This document shows positions 45,695-55,020 of a DNA stretch of 64,000 nucleotides, piece by piece (positions within the stretch are counted from its first letter, which is position 1; each line of letters starts with the position of its first letter). The notes below the pieces were generated by a model. The model ran no database searches. It saw nothing but the letters and a program-made list of their open reading frames with translations, and was not told the DNA's origin. This stretch comes from Massilia sp. YIM B02443 (GTDB lineage Bacteria > Pseudomonadota > Gammaproteobacteria > Burkholderiales > Burkholderiaceae_D): the NCBI RefSeq assembly GCF_030411955.1, contig NZ_JASNRA010000001.1:310001-374000 (forward strand), written 5' to 3'. Position numbers and translations under genes: made by a program.

Positions 45695-46636
45695 TTATCC
45701 AATCTTTTTAGCTTGGGCAGCTGCGCTCGAGGTCGACATGGCGCCCGAGATCAGGACCGAGTGAACGTCGGCCGAGAACGAACGGACATCTTCCATGACC
45801 GACTTGTTACGACGCACCAGCCAGTTGTAACCCAGAACCGCAGGAACCGCGACGAACAGACCGAAGGCGGTCATGATCAGTGCTTCACCGACCGGACCTG
45901 CAACCTTGTCGATCGATGCGTTACCCGACATGCCGATGGCGGTCAGTGCGTTGTAGATGCCCCAGACGGTACCGAACAGACCGATGAACGGCGAGGTCGA
46001 ACCGACGGTTGCCAGGAACGACAGGCCGTCTTGCAGACGCGACTGGACGCGGTCCACTGCGCGCTGGATCTGCATGGTGACCCAGGTCGACAGGTCGATC
46101 TGCTCGAGCAGGGCGCCGTCGTGGTGCTGGGTTGCCTTGGTGCCGGTTTCAGCGATGAAGCGGAATGGCGAGCCTTCTTTCAGCTGAGCCGAACCAGCTG
46201 CGATCGACGGTGCTTTCCAGAACTTGGCTTGCATGTCTTTCGACTGCTTCATGATCTTCTGCTGGTCGATCAGCTTGGTGATGATGATGTACCACGAACC
46301 GATCGACATCAGCGACAGGATGATGATGGTGCCCTTGTTGACGAAGTCGCCTTCTTCCCACATGGCGCCGATGCCGTACGGGTTGTGGACTTCTTCGGTG
46401 GCTTCGCCGCCGGCGGCCGGTGCTGCGTCGCCAGCTGGAGCTGCGGCAGCGTCAGCGGCCGGAGCAGCTGCGTCGGCAGCCGGTGCAGCTGCGTCGGTGG
46501 TTGCCGGAGCGGCCGCGTCCGTTGCTGCCGGCTGCTGGTCTTGAGCGAAGGCCGGTGCGGTCACCAGGGCCGATGCCGCCGACACCGAGAACAGGACAGC
46601 CGCCAGGAAAGCGGACAAACGGGTATTCTTAAACAT
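45695..46636 (-). CDS. exbB: ExbB/TolQ/MotA-family proton channel with Ala-rich N-terminal extension
   Basis: 313 residues. A signal peptide-like start (about 1-31) and an Ala/Pro/Asp-rich stretch (about 32-80) precede the normal ExbB core, which has three membrane helices; GLSFLATVGSTSPFIGLFGTVWGIYNAL and GPVGEALIMTAFGLFVAVPAVLGYNWLVRR are the MotA/TolQ/ExbB signature. Uses the proton gradient to energise TonB. The extended periplasmic N-terminus resembles the long ExbB of some other Proteobacteria. Confidence 0.93.
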   Translation of the reverse strand: MFKNTRLSAFLAAVLFSVSAASALVTAPAFAQDQQPAATDAAAPATTDAAAPAADAAAPAADAAAAPAGDAAPAAGGEATEEVHNPYGIGAMWEEGDFVNKGTIIILSLMSIGSWYIIITKLIDQQKIMKQSKDMQAKFWKAPSIAAGSAQLKEGSPFRFIAETGTKATQHHDGALLEQIDLSTWVTMQIQRAVDRVQSRLQDGLSFLATVGSTSPFIGLFGTVWGIYNALTAIGMSGNASIDKVAGPVGEALIMTAFGLFVAVPAVLGYNWLVRRNKSVMEDVRSFSADVHSVLISGAMSTSSAAAQAKKIG

Positions 46637-46721
46637 GCTTCCTCCAAAATATTAAATAGACAGTTCGCTGAACTTATGTGACAACGAAAATCATAGAGTG
46701 AGACGGTGACCTGTCTCGGTT

Positions 46722-47384
46722 TTATTCCAGCGTCCAGACGTACTGCACCGCTGTCCACGCCTGTTCCGGCTTGCCATCAACCATGGCGGGCTTGAATCGG
46801 CATTTGCTCAGAGCCGATTGAGCGGCCCGGTCCAAATCACGGAAGCCACTCGACTTCTGCAATTTAGCTTCCATCACGCGACCATCGACACCAATCAGGA
46901 ACTGGAGGGTCGTGGTACCCGTTTCTTCGTTGCGCTGCGACGAACGCGGATATTCAGGGCGTGCGCAGGTGTTGAAGTCAGCGACTGCCTCGGAGCGGCT
47001 CGGACCACGTGCCGGCGGGGCCGGCGGCGCCGGAGGAGCAGGCGGGGCTGGAGGAGCCAGCTGGGTGGTCGGCGGCGGCGTATTGGTCGCGGCGGCGATC
47101 GTGTTCTGCGGTGGCGGCGGTTGCTGCACTTGCACTTCGACCGGCGGGATGAACGGCGGCGGCGGCGCTTTCATTTCTGGCGGCGGCGGCGGCGGCGGGG
47201 TTTCCGGCGGCGGTGGAGGTGCTACCTCTTCGATCAGCTTGGTTTCCACCGATTCCGTCACCTTGGTGACGATCCGGGTACCCAGGCCGCTCACGATTGC
47301 CCATGCCATCAGAACGTGCAGCAAAAGGACAATGATGAAACCTGTGTAATTTTTCCCGGGTTGCTTCTCATTCGAAAAATTCAT
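46722..47384 (-). CDS. tonB: TonB-family energy transducer
   Basis: 220 residues. One N-terminal membrane helix (about 12-33), a Pro-rich spacer (about 50-130 with PPPPP runs and PPAPPAPP repeats) that spans the periplasm, and a C-terminal TonB domain (ARPEYPRSSQRNEETGTTTLQFLIGVDGRV). Delivers energy from ExbBD to outer-membrane receptors. The ATG at 47384 has GGAG upstream; a longer form from 47438 is possible. First gene of the operon. Confidence 0.92.
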   Translation of the reverse strand: MNFSNEKQPGKNYTGFIIVLLLHVLMAWAIVSGLGTRIVTKVTESVETKLIEEVAPPPPPETPPPPPPPEMKAPPPPFIPPVEVQVQQPPPPQNTIAAATNTPPPTTQLAPPAPPAPPAPPAPPARGPSRSEAVADFNTCARPEYPRSSQRNEETGTTTLQFLIGVDGRVMEAKLQKSSGFRDLDRAAQSALSKCRFKPAMVDGKPEQAWTAVQYVWTLE

Positions 47385-48290
47385 GCCATATTTCTCCAAT
47401 ACCAACTCTTTTTTGTTGCTACCAAACCCACTAAACACGACGCAAAGCTAGGAGCCGCATCCGGGACATCGAAGAATTATACCTACGAATTCTTTTTTGC
47501 ACATACATTTTTACAGCATCGAAAGAGGTGCTAACTGCCTGTAAATGCAGGCAAACAAGCTCATCTATACAAGCCCGGAAGGGGTGTCGCGCGGGGTCTG
47601 GAAGGCCTGAAAATATGTAGTTTTATGTATCGACACTCCTCATTCTGTGGAAGATCTGTGTACATGCCTTGTTTACCAAATTTCTGATGCTAAATCGCCA
47701 GCATGGCAAATTTCATTTATCTCAACAGTGGTCTTTCTGCAAACTATAGCTAGCTTCTACTGTCGAGCGTTTCCTGCTGAAGCTTCCGGACCCTGCCTCA
47801 TGCGTCCACACGGTATAGATAAAAGTGAAAGCCTATTTTGTACTTGCGATCACTCAACCGTGTGCCAACCATGTACTTCATCTTGACGGGAATGAAAGAT
47901 GCGCACTGCTGAACCTCCCGCTGCAGATAATATTACATAACATTGCTAGGTTCATCACCCCGAAATTGCCATGGTGTAGTTGTGACAGCGCTAACATGTG
48001 ATGTCGGCAACATACCATGAAATCCAACTGTTGGCGATACTGAACAATGCTATCTAACCTGCATAGGAGCGACCTACCGGTGTCGGTAGATGCAGGAAGC
48101 GTGCCGGGTGGCATTGCGAGGCTGTTCCGGCGCCGCGGATCGGCCGGAAAACGTCGGCAGGGAGGACGCAGGCCGCGCCGCATCAGCAGGGCGGTGCCCG
48201 GCAGACTGTGTCAAGAGAAGAAGAATGGGGGGCAAGGATGGTGCACGATGGGCTCTGGATCCCTGTCATGCACCACGATAGTGCGTTGGT
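47385..48290. other. Long low-GC intergenic region upstream of tonB
   Basis: 906 bases without a convincing gene. The tonB promoter is probably near its left end: TATAAT on the minus strand (ATTATA at 47476-47481). Two hairpins are notable: TGCCTG/CAGGCA at 47536-47553, and a two-part stem at 48058-48096 (CCTGCAT with ATGCAGG outside, CTACCG-GTGT-CGGTAG inside). The stretch from about 47440 to 48060 is much more AT-rich than the flanking genes. Two short ORFs here (47647-47886 plus, 47878-48183 minus) match no family I know. Confidence 0.5.
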
Positions 48291-49817
48291 TCAGCGGCCG
48301 CGTTTTTCGCGCCGGCACTCGATGAAGCTGACGACGTGCCCAGCCGGATCGACCGTTTCCAGCCGCACGTCGAAGCCCCACAGGCGCGCCACGTGTTTCA
48401 GCACTTCCTGCGCCTGCTGGTTCAGCGGACGCCGGTTGTACTGCGTGTGGCGCAAGGTCAGGGCGCGGTCGTCGCGCGTATTGACCTGCCACACCTGGAT
48501 GTTCGGTTCGCGGCTGCCCAGGTTGTATTGCTCGGCCAGCTTGTGGCGCACGTAGCGGTAGCCGGCCTCGTCGTGGATGGCCGAGATGGTCAGCTTGTCG
48601 CTACGGTCGTCGTCCAGCACGGCAAAGAAATGGAATTCGCGGATCAGCTTGGGCGACAGGTACTGGGCGATGAAGCTCTCGTCCTTGAAGTTGCGCATCG
48701 CGAAGTCGAGCGTCTTGAGCCAGTCGCTGCCGGCGATGTCCGGGAACCAGGCGCGGTCTTCCTCGGTCGGGTTTTCGCAGATGCGCCGAATGTCGGTCAT
48801 CATCGCGAATCCCAGCGCATACGGATTAATCCCGCTGTAATAGGGACTGGTGGCCGGCGGCTGGTAGACCACATTCGTGTGGCTCTGCAGGAATTCGAGC
48901 ATGAAGCCGTCGCCGACGATGCCCTCTTTATATAAGTCCTGCAGGATGGTGTAGTGCCAGAAGGTGGCCCAGCCTTCGTTCATCACCTGGGTCTGGCGCT
49001 GCGGATAGAAATACTGGGAGATCTTGCGCGTGATGCGCACCAGCTCGCGCTGCCAGGGTTCCAGCAGCGGCGCGTACTTCTCGATGAAATACAGCAGGTT
49101 TTCCTCGGGCTCGGGCGGGAAGCGCACGGGCGCCGCGGCGGCCGCGATCTGTTCCTCGCGCTGCGGCAGCGTGCGCCACAGGGCGTTTACCTGCGACTGG
49201 GCGTACTCTTCGCGTTCTTTTTGACGCGCCTTTTCTTGCGCCACAGACAGCTTGGCTGGCCGCTTGTAGCGGTCGACGCCGTAATTCTGCAGCGCGTGGC
49301 AGGAGTCGAGCAGCTCTTCCACCGCGTCGATGCCGTAGCGCTGCTCGCATTCGGCAATATAGTTCTTGGCAAACACCATATAGTCGACGATGGCGTCGGC
49401 ATCGGTCCAGGTGCGGAACAAGTAATTGCCCTTGAAGAAGGAATTGTGGCCGTAGGCGGCGTGGGCGATCACCAGCGCCTGCATGGTCAGGCTGTTCTCC
49501 TCCATCAGATAGGCGATGCAGGGATTCGAATTGATGACGATCTCATAGGCCAGGCCCATCTGGCCACGGCGGTAGCTCTTCTCGGTCGACAGGAAATGCT
49601 TGCCGAACGACCAGTGATTGTAGGACACCGGCATCCCGACCGAGGTATAGGCGTCCATCATCTGCTCGGCGGTGATGATTTCGAGCTGGTTCGGATAGGT
49701 GTCCAGGCCGTAGCGTTTGGCCACCCGCCTGATTTCGTCGTGCGCCTGCTCGATCAGGTCGAACGTCCATTCGGACTGTTCGGGCAGGGCGCGCGGATTG
49801 TTCGGGTCTCTTGGCAT
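48291..49817 (-). CDS. spoVR: SpoVR family protein
   Basis: 508 residues. Typical SpoVR/YcgB start (WTFDLIEQAHDEIRRVAKRYGLDTYPNQLEIITAEQMMDAY-type block), YEIVINSNPCIAYLMEENS, AHAAYGHNSFFKGNYLF and MNEGWATFWHYTIL. Molecular role unknown; in Bacillus it affects cortex formation, in Gram-negatives it is always with PrkA and YeaH as a stationary-phase/stress module. Third gene of that operon, 56 bases after yeaH, with GAGG before the ATG. Confidence 0.93.
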   Translation of the reverse strand: MPRDPNNPRALPEQSEWTFDLIEQAHDEIRRVAKRYGLDTYPNQLEIITAEQMMDAYTSVGMPVSYNHWSFGKHFLSTEKSYRRGQMGLAYEIVINSNPCIAYLMEENSLTMQALVIAHAAYGHNSFFKGNYLFRTWTDADAIVDYMVFAKNYIAECEQRYGIDAVEELLDSCHALQNYGVDRYKRPAKLSVAQEKARQKEREEYAQSQVNALWRTLPQREEQIAAAAAPVRFPPEPEENLLYFIEKYAPLLEPWQRELVRITRKISQYFYPQRQTQVMNEGWATFWHYTILQDLYKEGIVGDGFMLEFLQSHTNVVYQPPATSPYYSGINPYALGFAMMTDIRRICENPTEEDRAWFPDIAGSDWLKTLDFAMRNFKDESFIAQYLSPKLIREFHFFAVLDDDRSDKLTISAIHDEAGYRYVRHKLAEQYNLGSREPNIQVWQVNTRDDRALTLRHTQYNRRPLNQQAQEVLKHVARLWGFDVRLETVDPAGHVVSFIECRREKRGR

Positions 49818-49873
49818 GGCTGCCTCGCTATGGTCTGTGGCGCCGGTTGGCTGCCGGACGCTGTTTGGCCAAC

Positions 49874-51145
49874 TTATTTGGCCTGCTTCTTGAACAGTTC
49901 GCGGAACACCGGATAGATGTCGGCCGGGGTCACGATCTTCTGCATCGCGAAGTTGCGGTGCTGGGCCGCCACTTCGCCATATTGTTCCCACAGGTTCTGG
50001 GGCGGACCGTCGGTGATCTCGACGTAGGTATAGTACTGGACCCGGGGCATGATTGCGCTGTTCAGGATTTGCTTGCACAGCACCGAGTCGTTGTCCCAGT
50101 TGTCGCCGTCCGACGCCTGCGCCACGTAGGCGTTCCAGTCGGCGCTGCCGTAGCGCTCGGTGATCACCTTCTGCAGCAGGTGCAGCGCCGACGACACCAC
50201 GGTGCCGCCCGATTCGCGCGAGTGGAAGAACTCGTTTTCATCGACCTCGGCCGCGGCGGTATGGTGGCGGATGAACACCACGTCGATCTTTTCGTAGACC
50301 CGCTTCAGGAACAGGTACAGCAGGATGAAGAAGCGCTTGGCGGTGTCCTTGCGCGTCTCGTCCATCGAGCCGGAGACGTCCATGATGCAGAACATCACGG
50401 CCTGGGTGCTGGGTTTCGGCACCTTGATGCGGTTCGAGTAGCGCAGGTCGAACGGGTCGATGAAGGGAATCGCGTTCAGCCGGATGTGCAGGTGGTGGAT
50501 GCGGTCCTTGAGCTCGATCACCTGTTCATCATCCTGCGGCGCGCCTTCGTCGAACAGCGCTTCGAGCGCTGCCTGGGCTTCGGCCAGCTGGCGCCGCGCC
50601 GGGCCGCCGACCGCGATGCGGCGCCCGAGCGCGCCGCGCAGCGAGCGCAGCACGTGGATGTTCGAGGGCGTGCCCGACACGTTGTAGCCGGCGCGCTGGT
50701 TCTTGTATTCGATGGTCTGGGTCAGCTGCGTCTTGACCATGTTCGGCAGCTCGAGGTCTTCAAAGAAGTAATTCATGAATTCTTCGCGCGACAGCTCGAA
50801 GATGAAATCGTCTTCGACCGTCTGGTCGCTGTTGCCGGCGTGTCCGCGCCCGGCGCCGCCAGCCCCGCCGCGCGGGCGGTTGAACTGGTCGCCTTTCTGG
50901 TACTCGGTATTGCCCGGATTGACGGTTTCCCAGACGCCGCCATGGGCATGGCCGAAATGGGGCTCGTTCACGTCCTTCACCGGAATCGTGACTTTTTCGC
51001 CATTCTCGATGTCGGTGATGGAGCGGCCCTTGATCGCGCGGCCGACCGCGTCCTTGATCTGCGACTTGTAGCGGCGCAGGAATCGTTCGCGGTTGACCGC
51101 TGACTTGTTCTTGCCCTGCAAGCGACGGTCGATGAGGTAAGTCAA
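49874..51145 (-). CDS. yeaH: YeaH/YhbH family protein (VWA-like domain)
   Basis: 423 residues. Opens LTYLIDRRLQGKNKSAVNRERFLRRY, the standard YeaH start. The start codon is TTG at 51145, placed 6 bases after a perfect AGGAGG. A Gly/Arg-rich linker (about 90-105) is followed by a DUF444 region with a VWA-type MIDAS MDVSGSMDETR. Works with PrkA kinase (YeaG) under nitrogen starvation and stress in E. coli. No ATG fits, so gene finders may mis-start it. Confidence 0.92.
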   Translation of the reverse strand: MTYLIDRRLQGKNKSAVNRERFLRRYKSQIKDAVGRAIKGRSITDIENGEKVTIPVKDVNEPHFGHAHGGVWETVNPGNTEYQKGDQFNRPRGGAGGAGRGHAGNSDQTVEDDFIFELSREEFMNYFFEDLELPNMVKTQLTQTIEYKNQRAGYNVSGTPSNIHVLRSLRGALGRRIAVGGPARRQLAEAQAALEALFDEGAPQDDEQVIELKDRIHHLHIRLNAIPFIDPFDLRYSNRIKVPKPSTQAVMFCIMDVSGSMDETRKDTAKRFFILLYLFLKRVYEKIDVVFIRHHTAAAEVDENEFFHSRESGGTVVSSALHLLQKVITERYGSADWNAYVAQASDGDNWDNDSVLCKQILNSAIMPRVQYYTYVEITDGPPQNLWEQYGEVAAQHRNFAMQKIVTPADIYPVFRELFKKQAK

Positions 51146-51403
51146 AACAGGCCTCCTGCTATTGAAAAGCGCGGTCCGGCGTTCTGTTCGGCGCCCTGAG
51201 GTCGACGCCCGCATGCTGACGAGTTCGTCGATCCTGCGCTTGGGTGCCGCCGCGAGCGGCAGCACCCCTATCTTAATACGCTGCGCGAACGAGCGTGCGG
51301 TGCACACGCGCAGCGTGGCGCGCCTGCCTCCGTCTCGTCGCCGTCGCCCATTGCCGTCGCCAGTCGCCCGCCGACTACGGCCAGCGCGGGGCGCCGGCAC
51401 GCG
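51146..51403 (-). other. Intercistronic gap between prkA and yeaH with a GC hairpin
   Basis: 258 bases. The frame of yeaH stays open through it but is Arg-rich and follows the REP-poor, low-conservation pattern of spacer DNA. A hairpin GGGTGCCGC-CGCGA-GCGGCAGCACCC at 51242-51267 could stabilise or process the mRNA between the kinase gene and the downstream pair. Confidence 0.45.
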
Positions 51404-53326
51404 TCACGACGATTTACGCACGCGCAAGTACCATTCGCACAACAGACGCACCTGCTTCGGCGTATAGCCTTTTTCCACCATGCGCGCCACGAAGTCGGCG
51501 TGCTTGTTGGCATCCTCGGCGCTGGCCTTGGCGTTGAACGAAATCACCGGCAACAGCTCCTCGGTATTCGAGAACATCTTCTTTTCGATGACGCTGCGGA
51601 ACTTCTCGTAGCTGGTCCAGGCCGGGTTCTTGCCGGCATTGGTAGCGCGCGCCCGCAAGCTGAAGTTGACGATCTCGTTGCGGAAATCCTTCGGATTCGA
51701 GATGCCGGCCGGCTTTTCGATCTTTTCCAGTTCGGCGTTCAGCGATTCGCGGTCGAAACTCTCGCCGGTATCCGGATCGCGGAATTCCTGGTCCTGGATC
51801 CAGAAGTCGGCAAACGTGACATAGCGGTCGAAGATGTTCTGACCGTACTCGGAATAGCTTTCGAGATACGCGGTCTGGATCTCCTTGCCGATGAAGTCGA
51901 CGTAGCGCTGTGCCAGGTGCTCCTTGATATACGACAGGTAGCGCTGCTCGGTCTCGGGCTGGAACTGCTCGCGTTCGATCTGCTGTTCGAGCACGTACAG
52001 CAGGTGCACCGGATTGGCCGCCACTTCAGTATTGTCGAAGTTAAACACCTTGGACAGGATCTTGAACGCGAAGCGGGTCGATAAACCGTTCATGCCTTCG
52101 TCCACCCCGGCATAGTCGACGTATTCGTGCAGGGACTTGGCCTTGGGATCGGTGTCCTTCAGGTTCTCGCCATCGTAGACCAGCATCTTGGAGAACACGC
52201 TGGAATTCTCGGGATCCTTCAGGCGCGACAGCACGGCGAACTGCGCCATCATGCGCAGGGTGCCGGGCGCGCACGGTGATTTATCCAGCGAGGAATTGCG
52301 CAGCAGCTTGTCGTAGATCTTGACCTCGTCCGAGACGCGCAGGCAGTAGGGCACCTTGACGATATAGATCCGGTCGAGGAAAGCCTCGTTGTTGCGGTTG
52401 TTGCGGAAGGTCTTCCATTCGGATTCGTTCGAGTGCGCCAGCACGATGCCTTCGAACGGGATCGCGCCGAAGCCTTCGGTGCCCTTGTAATTGCCTTCCT
52501 GGGTGGCCGTGAGCAGCGGGTGCAGCACCTTGATCGGCGCCTTGAACATCTCGACGAATTCCATCAGGCCCTGGTTCGCCAGGCACAGGCCGCCGGAATA
52601 GCTGTAGGCGTCCGGATCGTCCTGGGCGAAGTCTTCCAGCTTGCGGATATCGACCTTGCCGACCAGCGAGGAAATGTCCTGGTTGTTTTCGTCGCCCGGT
52701 TCGGTCTTGGCCACCGCGATCTGCTTCAGGATCGAGGGGTAGCGCTTGACGACCCGGAACTTGTTGATGTCGCCGCCGAACTCGTGCAGGCGCTTCACGG
52801 CCCACGGGCTGGGCACGGTGCGCAGGTAGCGGCGCGGGATGCCGTAATCTTCTTCGAGGATGGTGCCGTCTTCGGCTTCGTTGAACAGGCCGAGTGGGGA
52901 TTCGTTGACGGGCGACCCCTTGATCGCATAAAAGGGCACCAGTTCCATCAGGCTTTTCAGCTTTTCGGCGATCGACGACTTGCCGCCGCCGACCGGCCCC
53001 AGCAGATACAGAATCTGCTTGCGCTCTTCCAGGCCTTGCGCCGCGTGGCGGAAGTAGGAAACGACCTGTTCGATCACTTCCTCCATGCCATAGAACTCAC
53101 GAAATGCCGGATAAATCTTGATGACCTTGTTGGCGAAGATGCGCGACAGGCGCGGGTCGAGGCGGGTGTCGACCAGGGTCGGTTCGCCGATCGCGGCCAG
53201 CATGCGTTCCGGCGCGCTGGCATAGGTCAGCGGATCTTTCTTGCACAGGGCCAGGAACTCGGACATCGAGTATTCCTCTTCCTTGGTGCGCTCATAGCGG
53301 GCTGCGTAGTTTTCAAAGATGCTCAT
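51404..53326 (-). CDS. prkA: PrkA serine protein kinase
   Basis: 640 residues. N-terminal AAA+ domain with Walker A LLGPVGGGKSS (near 105), and a C-terminal PrkA kinase-like domain. The opening MSIFENYAARYERTKEEEYSMSEFL is diagnostic (E. coli YeaG 644 aa). Recent work sees it as an AAA+ ATPase/protease relative as well as a kinase. AAGGAC precedes the ATG. First gene of prkA-yeaH-spoVR. Confidence 0.95.
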   Translation of the reverse strand: MSIFENYAARYERTKEEEYSMSEFLALCKKDPLTYASAPERMLAAIGEPTLVDTRLDPRLSRIFANKVIKIYPAFREFYGMEEVIEQVVSYFRHAAQGLEERKQILYLLGPVGGGKSSIAEKLKSLMELVPFYAIKGSPVNESPLGLFNEAEDGTILEEDYGIPRRYLRTVPSPWAVKRLHEFGGDINKFRVVKRYPSILKQIAVAKTEPGDENNQDISSLVGKVDIRKLEDFAQDDPDAYSYSGGLCLANQGLMEFVEMFKAPIKVLHPLLTATQEGNYKGTEGFGAIPFEGIVLAHSNESEWKTFRNNRNNEAFLDRIYIVKVPYCLRVSDEVKIYDKLLRNSSLDKSPCAPGTLRMMAQFAVLSRLKDPENSSVFSKMLVYDGENLKDTDPKAKSLHEYVDYAGVDEGMNGLSTRFAFKILSKVFNFDNTEVAANPVHLLYVLEQQIEREQFQPETEQRYLSYIKEHLAQRYVDFIGKEIQTAYLESYSEYGQNIFDRYVTFADFWIQDQEFRDPDTGESFDRESLNAELEKIEKPAGISNPKDFRNEIVNFSLRARATNAGKNPAWTSYEKFRSVIEKKMFSNTEELLPVISFNAKASAEDANKHADFVARMVEKGYTPKQVRLLCEWYLRVRKSS

Positions 53327-53342
53327 TGAACTGTCCTTTAAT

Positions 53343-53364
53343 GTGCCAACAACGTGCCAACAAC
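53343..53364. repeat. Tandem 11-bp repeat before prkA
   Basis: GTGCCAACAAC occurs twice head to tail. Read on the minus strand it gives TTGGCACGTTGTTGGC, which has the GG-N10-GC spacing of a sigma-54 promoter. Confidence 0.6.
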
Positions 53365-53589
53365 ATGTGTCCACGACGATTACTGTCACAGCAGCCATGG
53401 ACCGGTTGTCCACGCGACTGCACGCGTTCCGCTATCTGTTCTTTTTAGCTGTTCCTTGTCTGGTCGTCACGTGTCCGGGTTCGGGTTGTCCGGCCTGGAT
53501 TGGCGTGCGATGCATATGTGCTTGTCGTGGTCCCGGTGGGTAACCAGGCCTCTCGCAATGGGAGAGCGTCTTTTGCGTTACTGAAATTT

Positions 53590-53618
53590 ATTATGTGCCT
53601 AATAGTTTCCGAAGTCAA
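53590..53618 (-). promoter_or_regulatory. Sigma-70-type promoter reading towards prkA
   Basis: TTGACT (53618-53613), a 17-base spacer and CATAAT (53595-53590) on the minus strand. Transcription from about 53583 would give a leader of roughly 257 bases before prkA. Confidence 0.65.
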
Positions 53619-53670
53619 AGCAGTGTCGAGCGATCTGGTACAGGCTGGTGCAGCAGTAGCAAGTGCTTGA

Positions 53671-54999
<1,329 letters not shown>

Positions 55000-55020
55000 G
55001 TTTTTTAACAAGGACTCTTC

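Noticed and set aside
47920..47945. Possible Fur box upstream of tonB (GATAATATTAC region)
   Set aside because: Only one half resembles the consensus, and it lies more than 450 bases from the likely tonB promoter.
47647..48183. Short ORFs in the spoVR-tonB gap (79 and 101 residues)
   Set aside because: No ribosome sites, no family resemblance and a composition unlike coding DNA here.
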